Assembly (NCBI RefSeq): GCF_016767715.1
Contig: NZ_CP050145.1
Span: 1,798,001 to 1,862,000 of the forward strand
Direction of reading: 5' to 3'
DNA length: 64,000 nt
Source: Mycobacteroides chelonae
Lineage (GTDB): Bacteria; Actinomycetota; Actinomycetes; Mycobacteriales; Mycobacteriaceae
Shown: piece after piece, positions 25,595-34,872 of the stretch
Numbering within the stretch: the first letter of the stretch is position 1
Layout of the letters: the number at the start of each line of letters is the position of its first letter
The notes under the pieces: generated by a model
What the model was told of the DNA's origin: nothing
Databases searched by the model: none
What the model saw: only the letters and a program-made list of their open reading frames with translations
Made by a program: the position numbers and the translations under genes

Positions 25595-26734
25595 ATGACG
25601 TTCTCGTCCGAGCACGACGATTTCCGCGGTACCGTCCGCCGGTACATCGAGGAGAAGATCAACCCCCACGTCGACGAGTGGGAACGCGAGCAGATGATGC
25701 CGCTACACGACGTGATCGCCGATATGGCCAAACTGGGGCTGGTCGGCCTGGAATACGACCCCGAATACGGCGGACAGGGCGCCGATCACCTCTTCACGCT
25801 GGTGCTGGCCGAGGAACTGGGCCGGGTGGACCACGGGTCTTTCCCGATGGCCTTCGGAGTGCACATCGCGATGGCGACGCCCTCGCTGCACAAGCACGGC
25901 ACCGATGAGCTCAAGCGCGAATTCCTGGCACCGGCGCTGCAGGGCGAGCAGATCGCCGCGATCGCGGTGACCGAGCCCGACGCCGGATCCGATGTCGCCG
26001 GCATCAAGACCCACGCCCGCCGCGACGGCGACGACTGGGTGATCAACGGCTCCAAGATGTTCATCACCAACTCCGTTCAGGCCGACTGGCTGTGCGTGCT
26101 GGCGCGTACGTCGGACGAGGGTGGGTATGCGGGGATGAGCCAGATCATCGTCCCCACCAAGACGCCCGGATACCAGGTGCGCAAGCTCGACAAACTGGGC
26201 ATGCATGCCTCCGACACCGGTCTGATCACCTTCGACGACGTGCGGGTGCCGGTATCCAACACCATCGGCGAAATCGGCCGCGGGTTCCAGCAGCAGATGT
26301 CGCAGTTCGTCATGGAGCGCATGTTCGGCGCCTACGGCATACCCGCCAGCGTGAACAGGGCGTTGCAGCGCACCAAGGAATATGCGTTGGCGCGCCACGT
26401 GTTTGGCAAACCACTGACCAAGAATCAGCACCTGGCCTACCAGTACTCGGGGCTGGCCGCACGGGCCGACATGCTGGAGGTCTACAACCGCGATATCGCC
26501 GGCCGGTACATGGCGGGGGAGAACGTGACGCGCAAGGTCACCATCGCCAAGTTGACCGCCGGGCCGTTGGTTCGTGAGGCCGGCGACTGGTGCCTGCAGG
26601 TGCACGGCGGCATGGGGTACATGACCGAGACGTGGACCTCGCGGTTCTTCCGGGATCAGCGTCTGCTCAGCATCGGCGGCGGCGCCGACGAGGTGATGAT
26701 GCGGGTGCTCTCCCAGATCGACGGATTCTCCTGA
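25595..26734 (+). CDS. Acyl-CoA dehydrogenase
   Basis: A 379-residue flavoprotein that introduces the alpha-beta double bond in acyl-CoA. Family blocks are visible: AVTEPDAGSDVAGIKTHA (about 130-147), the FAD-binding WVINGSKMFITN, and the C-terminal QVHGGMGYM and RDQRLLSIGGGADEVM. The catalytic Glu is probably that of GGADE. The start is ATG 25595 after AAGGAGA; the ATG at 25580 precedes that ribosome-binding site and is rejected. It stands alone, so its acyl chain length or pathway is not visible. Confidence 0.9.
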   Translation: MTFSSEHDDFRGTVRRYIEEKINPHVDEWEREQMMPLHDVIADMAKLGLVGLEYDPEYGGQGADHLFTLVLAEELGRVDHGSFPMAFGVHIAMATPSLHKHGTDELKREFLAPALQGEQIAAIAVTEPDAGSDVAGIKTHARRDGDDWVINGSKMFITNSVQADWLCVLARTSDEGGYAGMSQIIVPTKTPGYQVRKLDKLGMHASDTGLITFDDVRVPVSNTIGEIGRGFQQQMSQFVMERMFGAYGIPASVNRALQRTKEYALARHVFGKPLTKNQHLAYQYSGLAARADMLEVYNRDIAGRYMAGENVTRKVTIAKLTAGPLVREAGDWCLQVHGGMGYMTETWTSRFFRDQRLLSIGGGADEVMMRVLSQIDGFS

Positions 26735-26819
26735 GGCTGGGGCTAAAACCGGCACCGCCGCGAGAGTTGTCGCATAGACGCGGGCACTAGCGGCATGTCC
26801 CGGGAATCCCTGGGCGCCC

Positions 26820-27455
26820 TCAGACCCGCGCCAGCTCCTGTTCCACCGACGCCACGTCGGAGACGTTCACTCCGATGAGTGTCAGGTCGTGCAGCCGCTC
26901 GGGTGTGACCTGTGAGGTGGCGTCCTCGACGAGCACCGCGCGGTAATCCCGCTCGGAGGCGTCGAACAGCGTGGCGCGCGGGCAGTTCGGCAGATTGCAG
27001 CCCGCCACCACGATGGTCGAAACACCCCGGTCACGCAGGTGCTGCTCCAGCTCGGTCCGGTAGAAGGCGCTCCAGCGGGGCTTGAACACAATGTGCTCCG
27101 TGGGGCCGACTTCCTGAAATCCGCCCGCCAACAGCAGCTCTGGATCCAGCTGAGCGTCGTGTGGCAGCAGCTCGACGGGGATCTGGGAACCTTCGGTGCC
27201 GGGTGCGGCCACCTCGCGGCCGGCGAGAATGTCTGCGCGACGGGGCAAATCGGTGTCGGTGCCGCCCGGCACATAGAGCCGCACCACGTGCACGATCGGG
27301 CGACCGGCCTTGCGGAAGGCCGCGATCAGCCGACCGAGCGCGGGAATTCGATCAGCGGTCCCGGGCACCGCCATGGCGCCGGAGACGAACGCCGCCTGCA
27401 CATCGATGACCACCAAGGCTGAACTGTCCCACTGAGGAGCGACGAAGCTTGTCAC
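26820..27455 (-). CDS. Isochorismatase-like cysteine hydrolase
   Basis: A 211-residue enzyme of the isochorismatase/nicotinamidase superfamily. The catalytic triad is seen: Asp in VVIDVQAAF (about residue 18), Lys in VFKPRWSAF, and Cys in VAGCNLPNCPR, where the second Cys aligns with the usual nucleophile position. Substrates of this fold include isochorismate, nicotinamide, and carbamoyl or ureido compounds; none can be chosen here. The start is GTG. It has its own short promoter region next to the convergent end of the dehydrogenase gene. Confidence 0.85.
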   Translation of the reverse strand: MTSFVAPQWDSSALVVIDVQAAFVSGAMAVPGTADRIPALGRLIAAFRKAGRPIVHVVRLYVPGGTDTDLPRRADILAGREVAAPGTEGSQIPVELLPHDAQLDPELLLAGGFQEVGPTEHIVFKPRWSAFYRTELEQHLRDRGVSTIVVAGCNLPNCPRATLFDASERDYRAVLVEDATSQVTPERLHDLTLIGVNVSDVASVEQELARV

Positions 27456-27487
27456 TCCCCAACACTAAGTGCCTAACCCGGCAGCGC

Positions 27488-29971
27488 CTACACCTGCACG
27501 GTGACCGGCTGCACACCCCAGATCTGCTCGCAGTATTCGGCGATGGCTCGGTCCGAGGAGAACTTGCCACCGCGTGCGGTGTTGAGGATCGACATCCGCG
27601 TCCACGCCGTCACGTCGTGCCAGGCGTCGGACACCCGCTGCTGGCATTCGATGTACGAGGAATAGTCGGCCAGCACCAGGAACGGGTCGTGGCTACGCAG
27701 CGAGTCCACGATCGGCGCGAACACCGACGGATCTCCACCCGAGAAATGGCCGCTGGCAATCAGATCCAGCACGGCGCGGAGTTCATCGTTGAGTTCGACG
27801 AAGTCCTCGGGCCGGTACCCCTCGTGCACCAGGCGCTGCACCTCGTCCACGGTCAGCCCGAAGAGGAAGAAGTTCTCGGCTCCGGCTTCTTCGCGCATCT
27901 CGACGTTGGCGCCGTCGAGCGTGCCGATGGTCAGCGCCCCACTGAGCATGAACTTCATGTTCCCGGTGCCCGAGGCTTCCTTGCCCGCCGTGGAAATCTG
28001 CTCCGACAAGTCGGCCGCCGGGTAGATCAGGTGCGCGCTCTTGACGTTGAAGTTCGGCAGGAACGCCACCTTGAGGTACTGGCTGACGTGCGGGTCGTTG
28101 TTGACGGTCTCGGCGACCGCGTTGATGAGTTTGATGATCCGCTTGGCCATGAAGTACCCGGGCGCGGCCTTACCGCCGAAGATGAAGGCGCGCGGTGCGA
28201 TCCGCAGATCCGGGTTCTGCTTGAGCCGGTGGTACAGCGTCACGATGTGCAGCACGTTGAGGTGCTGACGCTTGTACTCGTGGATTCGCTTGACCTGGAT
28301 ATCGAACATCCAGTTGGGATCCAGATCTACCCCGGTGGTCGCCAGCACGTACTCGGCGAGCCGGGCCTTGTTGAGGCGCTTGACCTCTCGCCACTGCATC
28401 CGGAACGACGAGTCCTCGGCGTACGGTTCCAGTTCGCGTAGCCGGTCCAGATCCGCGATCCAGCCCTCACCGATGGCGTCGTCGAGCAGCTCACGCAGCC
28501 CCGGGTTGGCCAGCGCCAGGAACCGGCGCGGCGTCACCCCGTTGGTCTTGTTACTGAACCGCTGCGGCCACAGCTCGTAGAAGTCCTTGAGCACGCTCTC
28601 CTTGAGAAGTTCTGAATGCAGTGCGGCCACACCGTTGATGGCGTGACTGCCGACGGTGGCCAGGTGCGCCATCCGCACACTCTTGCCGCCCTCCTCGCCG
28701 ATGAGCGACATGCGGCGCACCCGGGCGTCATCACCGGGGAAGCGGGAGCGGACCTCGTCCAGGAACCGGCGGTTGATCTCGTAGATGATCTCCAGGTGCC
28801 GGGGCAGTGATTCGGCGAACAGTCCCAGCGGCCACGTCTCCAGCGCCTCGGGCAGCAGGGTGTGGTTGGTGTACCCGAAGGCCGCCACCGTGATCTCCCA
28901 GGCCTCGTCCCAGCCCAGGCCGCGCTCGTCGACCAGCAGCCGCATCAACTCCGCCACACCGATTGACGGGTGAGTGTCGTTGAGCTGCAGGGCGAACTGC
29001 TCGGCCAGCTCGTTGACCGGACGCTCGGCCACATCCTCCAGGATGTGCAGCACGCGCTGCAGCGAGCAGGAAACGAAGAAGTGCTGCTGCAGCAGCCGCA
29101 GCCGCTTACCGGCCTCGGGTTCGTCATTGGGGTAGAGCACCTTGGTGACGGTTTCGGAGGACACCTCGTCCTCGACGGCCTTGTAGTAGTCGCCGGCGTT
29201 GAAGGCGTCCAACTCGAAGGACTGCACCGCGCGGGCGCTCCACAGCGTCAGCGTGTTGCAGGTGTTCACGCCGTAGCCCTGGATGGGGGTGTCGTACGGG
29301 ATGCCCTTGAGGAAGCGCTGCGGGACCCAGCGTGCCCGGAAGTTCCCGTCCTCATCCAGGTACTGCTCGGTGTGGCCACCCCATCCGACGATGAAGTTAA
29401 GGTCGGGTTTAGCGATTTCCCAAGGGTTTCCGTTGTCGAGCCAGTTGTCGGTCTTCTCGACCTGCCACCCGTCGCGGATCTCCTGATCGAAAATCCCGTA
29501 TTCGTACCGGATGCCGTAGCCGATCGCGGGGCGATCCAGGGTGGCCAGCGAGTCCATGTAGCAGGCCGCCAGCCGGCCCAGGCCGCCGTTGCCCAGACCC
29601 GGCTCTTCCTCGCACTCGAGCACCTCGTCGAGGTCCTGGCCCAACGCCGAGAGGGCATCGCGGGCCTGCTGTTCGATCTGCAGGTTGAGCAGGTTGTTGC
29701 CCAGCTGCGGCCCCATGAGGAACTCCGCCGACAGATACACCGCGACCTTGCGGCTCAGATCCAGGTAGGTCTGCATGCTGGCAATCCAGCGCTGCTGCAT
29801 GCGATCTCGGACCGCGAGTGCCAGAGCGCGGTAGTAGTGCGCGGGGGTGAGCACGCTTGCCGGGCGCCCGATCGAATACCGCAGATGATCGATGATGGCT
29901 CTCTGCAGAGTGTCGGCATTCAAGCCGGTGCGGGAGTGCTCGTCATGGTCAAGCTCGGCAGAGTGCGTCAT
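27488..29971 (-). CDS. glgP: Glycogen/starch phosphorylase
   Basis: An 827-residue phosphorylase that releases glucose 1-phosphate from alpha-1,4-glucan ends. The PLP-lysine block KEASGTGNMKFMLSGALT is near residues 655-672. The active-site loops GNGGLGRLAACYMDS, YGIRYEYGIF and PNFNVKSAHLIYPAADLS are intact. Length and the PLP-site sequence fit the bacterial maltodextrin/glycogen phosphorylase group rather than the divergent M. tuberculosis GlgP (Rv1328), so the symbol is by function. The start is ATG 29971 (MTHSAEL); an upstream frame to 30049 looks non-coding. Monocistronic. Confidence 0.93.
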   Translation of the reverse strand: MTHSAELDHDEHSRTGLNADTLQRAIIDHLRYSIGRPASVLTPAHYYRALALAVRDRMQQRWIASMQTYLDLSRKVAVYLSAEFLMGPQLGNNLLNLQIEQQARDALSALGQDLDEVLECEEEPGLGNGGLGRLAACYMDSLATLDRPAIGYGIRYEYGIFDQEIRDGWQVEKTDNWLDNGNPWEIAKPDLNFIVGWGGHTEQYLDEDGNFRARWVPQRFLKGIPYDTPIQGYGVNTCNTLTLWSARAVQSFELDAFNAGDYYKAVEDEVSSETVTKVLYPNDEPEAGKRLRLLQQHFFVSCSLQRVLHILEDVAERPVNELAEQFALQLNDTHPSIGVAELMRLLVDERGLGWDEAWEITVAAFGYTNHTLLPEALETWPLGLFAESLPRHLEIIYEINRRFLDEVRSRFPGDDARVRRMSLIGEEGGKSVRMAHLATVGSHAINGVAALHSELLKESVLKDFYELWPQRFSNKTNGVTPRRFLALANPGLRELLDDAIGEGWIADLDRLRELEPYAEDSSFRMQWREVKRLNKARLAEYVLATTGVDLDPNWMFDIQVKRIHEYKRQHLNVLHIVTLYHRLKQNPDLRIAPRAFIFGGKAAPGYFMAKRIIKLINAVAETVNNDPHVSQYLKVAFLPNFNVKSAHLIYPAADLSEQISTAGKEASGTGNMKFMLSGALTIGTLDGANVEMREEAGAENFFLFGLTVDEVQRLVHEGYRPEDFVELNDELRAVLDLIASGHFSGGDPSVFAPIVDSLRSHDPFLVLADYSSYIECQQRVSDAWHDVTAWTRMSILNTARGGKFSSDRAIAEYCEQIWGVQPVTVQV

Positions 29972-30223
29972 GTCAACACCGTGCCATCGAATGGCGCACG
30001 GGGGACCGGTAACAGGCGTCGTTCTCGTGAACGCGAGATTGCCGGTCATCAGTCATTCGCAGATCCGCCGTCGCAGGGCAGCAAACTTTTGAACACGGGA
30101 ATCGGAAATGCTCCCGAGTGTGGAGCCTGGCACCAATGCCGGGTGAGGGTGTAGATGTGCTGGCAATGCCTGTCTCGGCTAGGATTCCAGTGTCATGGGT
30201 GGCGCAAACATTCTGAGTTCGTG

Positions 30224-30682
30224 ATGCTGACTCCGAACGTACGAAGCGTGTTCAACGAGCTGATCCGGCTCGAGACCGAGCTATGGAATGCGGTTGACGC
30301 TCGCTTGCGCTCCGAGCTTGAACTGCCGCTGTCGTGGTATGAGCCGATGAACATCATGGCCGCACGTGAATGCTGCCGTGTTCAGGACATAGCCGGTGAT
30401 CTGGCCATCACGGTGGGCGGGGCCAGCAAGCTGGTGGACAGGATTGAGGCGGCGGGGTTCTGCCGACGGCGGCCCAACCCCGCGGACAAACGGTCGATGA
30501 TTGTGGAACTGACGCCAATCGGCAGGGGTCTGTTGCTGCGTGCACATGCAGTACTCGATGCAGAGCTCGATCGCAGGATGGGCGAGGTTCTTACGGGGAA
30601 AGTCCTCGAGGAATTCGCTTCGACGTTGGTGAGGCTGCGGGCGGTCAGCCTCACGGCCGATACCCCGTGCGACGTCAGTTGA
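30224..30682 (+). CDS. MarR-family transcriptional regulator
   Basis: A 152-residue regulator with a winged helix: VQDIAGDLAITVGGASKLVDRIEAAG as helix-turn-helix (about 52-77) and RRRPNPADKRSMIVELT as wing (about 79-95). Dimerisation helices flank it. MarR proteins usually repress a neighbour and release DNA on binding a phenolic or oxidant ligand. The nearest gene downstream is the small secreted protein at 30838; upstream is divergent glgP. The start ATG 30224 or GTG 30221 cannot be separated. The in-frame extension to 30155 adds Cys/Trp-rich residues unlike the family. Confidence 0.85.
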   Translation: MLTPNVRSVFNELIRLETELWNAVDARLRSELELPLSWYEPMNIMAARECCRVQDIAGDLAITVGGASKLVDRIEAAGFCRRRPNPADKRSMIVELTPIGRGLLLRAHAVLDAELDRRMGEVLTGKVLEEFASTLVRLRAVSLTADTPCDVS

Positions 30683-30724
30683 CGCCGCCGCGCGGACCTG
30701 GCGGAGGGAAGTCAGCGCAACTAC

Positions 30725-30738
30725 ATTCCATGGATTAT
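30725..30738 (+). promoter_or_regulatory. TTCCATGGA element, copy 1, with adjacent -10-like box
   Basis: ATTCCATGGATTAT, 100 bases upstream of the secreted-protein start and running into TATAGT (30736-30741), a good -10. The same motif recurs at 31761-31775 before the GMC gene, also abutting a -10-like box. It is probably an operator or activator site shared by the cluster. Confidence 0.4.
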
Positions 30739-30837
30739 AGTTATTCGTGAGCGTATAAGCGGGCCGGAAAAGCCCATGATGAACGGCGTTGTTCACAATA
30801 ATTCGCTTGTTCATTTTCTATTAACAATAGGGGCGCG

Positions 30838-31164
30838 GTGAACAGCTTTTTCCGAACGCGCGTGACTGTGGCCGTGGCTTCGATGGCGGCTATCTCTGCT
30901 GTGATGTTCGGCGAATTCACAGTTGCCGAGCGCGATGTCACGGACTTGTCTGCGCCCGCATGCCCAGCGGGCTTGATCTACGACAATTCGATGGCTCTGT
31001 GCGTGCCCCGCGGCATGTCGTTTGATTCGAGTTTCATTCCACCTGCGCAATGCGGCAGTAATGGGCCATCGGTATGTCGGGGACCGGTCCCGCGGCCCCC
31101 GACGCCCGGGGGCGTACCGGTGGAGCGACCCGGTGGCCGCTACCGGTCGGGAAATCGATACTAA
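30838..31164 (+). CDS. Small secreted protein of unknown function
   Basis: A 108-residue exported protein starting at GTG with AGGGG seven bases upstream. Residues 1-30 are a signal sequence. The mature part contains four Cys residues in PACPAGL, ALCVPRG, PAQCGSN and SVCRGP, suggesting two disulfides, and a Pro/Gly-rich basic C-terminus. Many mycobacteria encode such CPAG...CVP proteins of unknown role. It lies 25 bases before the hemophore-like gene and is likely co-transcribed with it. Local GC is lower than in the flanking genes. Confidence 0.7.
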   Translation: MNSFFRTRVTVAVASMAAISAVMFGEFTVAERDVTDLSAPACPAGLIYDNSMALCVPRGMSFDSSFIPPAQCGSNGPSVCRGPVPRPPTPGGVPVERPGGRYRSGNRY

Positions 31165-31189
31165 TTTGAGTACAAGGAGCCGAGTGGTC

Positions 31190-31573
31190 ATGCTGTTGCC
31201 TTCCTCTGTCGATGCCCGTCGAGTGGGTCGCGCTTTTCTTGTCGGTACGGCTGCGGCCGCAGTGATGGCGCTAACGGGTTTCGTACCCGTCTCGGCGGCT
31301 GATCCTGACGCGGAACCCGTGATCAACTGTGATGCGGCCGGTTATCAGCGGGTGGCAGCGGGTGTTGCGCTGGCAACGGCCGATTACATGGACGAGAACC
31401 CTGATGTCCGTGATGCGTATACCCGTATGAAATCGGACAATGTCAGACCCAGTGAAGAGGTCGAGGCCTATCTTGCCGGGCATCCAGACGTGGCCGCCTC
31501 GATGTCGCGGCTACGCCAGCCATTGAAAGATCTCATGATTCGTTGCGGATGGGGCGTGCCTGCGTCACAGTGA
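31190..31573 (+). CDS. Hemophore-related secreted protein (Rv0203-type family)
   Basis: A 127-residue exported protein. After a signal peptide (1-37, ending in SAA) the mature helical part has one Cys near each end (C47 and C119) and the family pattern YLAGHPDVAASMSRLRQPLKDL between them. This is the layout of the mycobacterial hemophore-related family that includes the haem carrier Rv0203; haem binding by this member is inferred. AAGGAG at 31174-31179 serves either ATG 31190 or GTG 31184. Downstream, 325 bases separate it from the GMC gene. Confidence 0.75.
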   Translation: MLLPSSVDARRVGRAFLVGTAAAAVMALTGFVPVSAADPDAEPVINCDAAGYQRVAAGVALATADYMDENPDVRDAYTRMKSDNVRPSEEVEAYLAGHPDVAASMSRLRQPLKDLMIRCGWGVPASQ

Positions 31574-31898
31574 GGCGTGATGCCTTCTCGGATTGGCACG
31601 TGGGTATCCGACATCTATAGTTTTACTTTCTAACGGCGACGCGAATTCACGCTTTTGCCAATTTTTCGCGCCCTGTCGCGATTACTGCTCTGGAAGTTCC
31701 TCATGGTCGCGGTGATGTTTAGTGGCCTCTCTCACAAGTATGGGCCTCGCCAGTGGATGTATTCCATGGAATTATGCTGATGTTGATGTCAGCCGAATCT
31801 GGCGGAGTTCACTATTTAACGCCGAGGGCCGACGCTGCCCCGGTAATACCGAACGTGGCCGATTGTGAACAGTGCGATCAATAGAGTTGGGAGCGTGT
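31574..31898. other. AT-richer intergenic region before the GMC gene
   Basis: A 325-base stretch without a supported gene. It contains the second TTCCATGGA element (31761-31775) beside a TATGCT box, which may be the promoter of the GMC-lipoprotein pair. No RNA gene or terminator stem was evident by eye. Confidence 0.5.
31761..31775 (+). promoter_or_regulatory. TTCCATGGA element, copy 2
   Basis: ATTCCATGGAATTAT, including the palindrome TTCCATGGAA, followed directly by a TATGCT -10-like box at 31773-31778. It matches the element at 30725-30738 at the equivalent place in front of the secreted-protein pair. Confidence 0.4.
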
Positions 31899-33362
31899 AT
31901 GCGTAGCGTAATTGTGGTGGGCGGCGGTTCGGCGGGGGTGGTGTTGGCCAGTCGGCTGTCGATGGATCCCGCTCGCTCGGTCACCCTGATCGAGGCGGGA
32001 CCCGCCTATGGAAGTGCCGACTTTCCCTCGTCGGTGCGGGACGCCACGCGTTTGGGTGCATTCACCGGAGCTGACTGGGGATATCTGTCTACCAAGGGCA
32101 AGTTCGATCACGAGGTGCACCTATACCGCGGGAAGGTTCTCGGTGGCAGCTCCTCGGTAAATGGCTCCGTATTCATTCCGCCGACGCGGGAGGATATTCA
32201 GCGATGGCGCAAGGCCGGTGCGGACGCGTTCACGGTGGCTGATTTCGAGGAAGCACTGTCACGGTCCAAGGTGCCGGTTCATACCCTGGGGCTCGATGAA
32301 ATAAGCGATATGCAGAGGCTTTTCCTGGAGTCGGCCGCCGCTGTCGGTCTACCGAAGAGCCCTGGCTTCGGTACATCGCACCCCGGTGGCTACGGGCCGT
32401 ATCCCGTGAACAACATCGGAGGTGTCCGCTACAACGTGGCGCTCGCATATCTCACGGATGCCGTGTGGGCCCGGCCCAACCTCGACATTCGTGGTGACAC
32501 AACGGTGGATCGCATTCTGTTCGACAGCGAGCAGCCAAGCCGCGCAATCGGTGTTCTGCTGGCGAACCGACAGAGGGTGTTTGGCGATGAGGTCATTCTC
32601 TCGGCGGGGGCTTACGGATCGCCCGCAATTCTCTTGCGATCCGGCATCGGGCCGGCTCAGGACTTGGCGCGGCTGGGTATCGGTGTCGTCAGGGACCTGC
32701 CGGTGGGTCGGGGACTTCAAGACCATCCCTTCTATTACGTGGCGTTCGGTGCGGACCCCGCGAAGATCGGGAGACAAGAACCCGTTATCGGGGGAAAGGT
32801 TTGGACCGCCAGTTCTCTAGCCGAACCAGGAGAACTGGACTTGCACATCACGGCCACCCATCTCATCGATCAGAAGGCCAGCCGGACGGGGTCGGCGTTT
32901 GTACTTGCCGTCTCGGTGACGAGACCGGACTCTCGCGGTTCAGTCACCTTGGCATCGAGGGATCCGGATGCGGCACCAGTGATCGATCTGAACTTCCTCG
33001 GGGAGCAGCGGGACACCGTCCGTCTCATTGAGGGAATCAGGTTGGCGCAGAAGATCGCTGCCGCTGAACCATTGGCCAGCATCATTACTGGCAATATCTC
33101 CCCGGGATCGGAGGCGACTGACAGCGAACTTATCCGCGATGCCTTGAGTTTCCTGGATACCTATCATCATCCTGTTGCCACCGCATCGATCGGGCCCGTG
33201 GGGTCGGAGTTTGGGGTAGTCGACACCTTTGGTGCCGTGCATGGTCTCGAAGGTCTTCGAGTTGTGGATGCATCGATCATTCCTGATGCGCCGTCCCCGG
33301 CGACCAACCCGACCGTGATTGGGATGGCAGAAGTAATCGCACGCAAGGTTTTCGATGCGTGA
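31899..33362 (+). CDS. GMC-family FAD-dependent oxidoreductase
   Basis: A 487-residue flavoenzyme of the glucose-methanol-choline family, which oxidises alcohols. The N-terminus IVVGGGSAGVVLASRLS is the dinucleotide fold; GKVLGGSSSVNG is GMC signature 1 and GAYGSPAILLRSGIGP is signature 2. The catalytic His is probably in LDTYHHPVATASIG, and the C-terminal NPTVIGMAEVIA closes the FAD site. It resembles MftG-like members, but no mycofactocin genes are in the window. The start is ATG 31899 after GGGAG; an in-frame GTG at 31872 is less likely. The following lipoprotein overlaps it by 8 bases, so the two are co-expressed. Confidence 0.9.
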   Translation: MRSVIVVGGGSAGVVLASRLSMDPARSVTLIEAGPAYGSADFPSSVRDATRLGAFTGADWGYLSTKGKFDHEVHLYRGKVLGGSSSVNGSVFIPPTREDIQRWRKAGADAFTVADFEEALSRSKVPVHTLGLDEISDMQRLFLESAAAVGLPKSPGFGTSHPGGYGPYPVNNIGGVRYNVALAYLTDAVWARPNLDIRGDTTVDRILFDSEQPSRAIGVLLANRQRVFGDEVILSAGAYGSPAILLRSGIGPAQDLARLGIGVVRDLPVGRGLQDHPFYYVAFGADPAKIGRQEPVIGGKVWTASSLAEPGELDLHITATHLIDQKASRTGSAFVLAVSVTRPDSRGSVTLASRDPDAAPVIDLNFLGEQRDTVRLIEGIRLAQKIAAAEPLASIITGNISPGSEATDSELIRDALSFLDTYHHPVATASIGPVGSEFGVVDTFGAVHGLEGLRVVDASIIPDAPSPATNPTVIGMAEVIARKVFDA

Positions 33363-33870
33363 AACATTGTTCGCGCATATACGTTCGACAACATCGATCC
33401 TGTTGGCTGTGATCACCTTTTCGACGGTGGGTTGTTCGGACGATCGCCCCGGGCCTAAGAAAAACTCGGAGGCCGCGAGTACTCGAACTTCCGGTGCTGT
33501 GGTGGTCGATATGGATGATGATCCAATTCAAGACGACCCCGGTGTCCGCATCCCATTTGGTTGGTCAAAAAAGGTGGCTGTGCCTGCAGATGCGGTGCTC
33601 GACATCAAAGGCACGACCGGCTGGGATAAGACTGCGTTGCGCTGCGAGGTCACCGACGCACAGGGCCAGAAGGTGGAACTCTTGTCGCCCCCGGACGATA
33701 TTCCACCCGAGAGTGCGGCCCACGGCGGCACATGGATTCCGTTATGGACGATTGCCGCAGCGTCCGGGGCGATGTTGAGCGTGACCTGCCGGGATCCAGA
33801 CCGGAAGATACCCAACACGGAAACAAGTTTCGTGCGCGTCGTTCCCCGAGGTGTGGTGCTGGGGCGTTGA
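33355..33870 (+). CDS. Putative lipoprotein
   Basis: A 171-residue protein with a signal sequence and lipobox TVGC (Cys about residue 27), followed by an Asp/Ser/Lys-rich linker and a domain of about 110 residues with two Cys in LRCEVTD and VTCRDPD, probably disulfide-linked. It begins inside the end of the GMC gene, so translational coupling is likely, suggesting the lipoprotein works with the oxidoreductase at the membrane. Function unknown. Confidence 0.75.
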   Translation: MRETLFAHIRSTTSILLAVITFSTVGCSDDRPGPKKNSEAASTRTSGAVVVDMDDDPIQDDPGVRIPFGWSKKVAVPADAVLDIKGTTGWDKTALRCEVTDAQGQKVELLSPPDDIPPESAAHGGTWIPLWTIAAASGAMLSVTCRDPDRKIPNTETSFVRVVPRGVVLGR

Positions 33871-34845
33871 TTACGGAGTAACCACCACTCGCACCCCGGA
33901 CGGCTCCTTCGCCGCCCAGACGGTCTCGATATCGGCCAGCGGCCGGGCCAGCGTCTGTAGCTGCAGGTCACCGCCGTCGACCATGGCGAAAAGCTTCGGC
34001 AACGCCTCGGTGCGTGCCTGCAGCAGAGCTTCGGGTGGCACGCTGCCGATCCCGACACCGGACAACGTGATGCCGGTGCTGCGCAAGGTGGAAGCATTCA
34101 CGCTGATTGTCTCCCCGGTCATTGCGCCGATCTGCACGAAGCGGGTGGCGTGGAAATGTGCCGACGGATGGCTGGCCGCCAGCGCGTTAAGGGTCTGCTC
34201 AGCGGGGGAGCCCCACAGATAATCCAGCACCGCATCGAACGGGCGTTCCGTGTGCCGCGCGGTGATGCCCTCGGCGAGGTCATCGCTGCCCAGCGTGATG
34301 ATGTCGTCGGCTCCCACCGTGCGCAGCCAGTCCAACCGATCGGCGTTACGGCCCGCGACCGTCACGTGCCCGGCACCGAATACCGATTTCGCGAGCTGCA
34401 CCGCCAGCGAGCCGGTGACCCCGGTGGCTCCGAGCACCAGCACGTGCTGACCGGGCCGGACGGCGGCGCCATGGGTCAGGGCCAACCAGGCCGATATTCC
34501 CGGGTTGGGGATTGCGGCGGCTATCACCGAATCGACGTGTTCGGGCACCTCGACGGCACCGGCCGGGTACACGATGGTGCGTTCGGCCATCATCCCGTAC
34601 GGCGCGAGTGATCCGCTGTACACCCGCTTGCCATTGGCCAGCCGCACGACACCGTCGACTCCGGCGATCGCGGGAAGGCTGATCTCCTTGCTGCTGTAGT
34701 GCTTCCCGGAGATGACGGCCCGGGTCAGGTTGGTCAGGGCCGATGCCTCGACGGTGGCGACCTCGGCGCCGTCGGTGGGCCGCGGGTCCGGGAAGTCGGT
34801 GTATGCGGGCTGCTGCCCCCACTCATGTACGACTGCTGCCTTCAT
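33871..34845 (-). CDS. Zinc-independent MDR / quinone oxidoreductase-like protein
   Basis: A 324-residue member of the medium-chain dehydrogenase/reductase family, NADPH:quinone reductase type. It has the GroES-like N-terminal domain (1-130) and a Rossmann domain with VLVLGATGVTGSLAVQLAK (about 134-152). The Cys and His zinc ligands of alcohol dehydrogenases are absent. The promoter faces the MarR gene at 34938, and two copies of a palindrome lie between them, so the gene is very likely repressed by that MarR and induced by a quinone, aldehyde or other electrophile. Substrate unknown. Confidence 0.88.
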   Translation of the reverse strand: MKAAVVHEWGQQPAYTDFPDPRPTDGAEVATVEASALTNLTRAVISGKHYSSKEISLPAIAGVDGVVRLANGKRVYSGSLAPYGMMAERTIVYPAGAVEVPEHVDSVIAAAIPNPGISAWLALTHGAAVRPGQHVLVLGATGVTGSLAVQLAKSVFGAGHVTVAGRNADRLDWLRTVGADDIITLGSDDLAEGITARHTERPFDAVLDYLWGSPAEQTLNALAASHPSAHFHATRFVQIGAMTGETISVNASTLRSTGITLSGVGIGSVPPEALLQARTEALPKLFAMVDGGDLQLQTLARPLADIETVWAAKEPSGVRVVVTP

Positions 34846-34872
34846 GGCGCACTCCTCAAAGTTTCTGGAGAA

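Noticed and set aside
28970..30154. Long plus-strand frame over the glycogen phosphorylase
   Set aside because: Antisense shadow; the minus-strand protein has full phosphorylase motifs.
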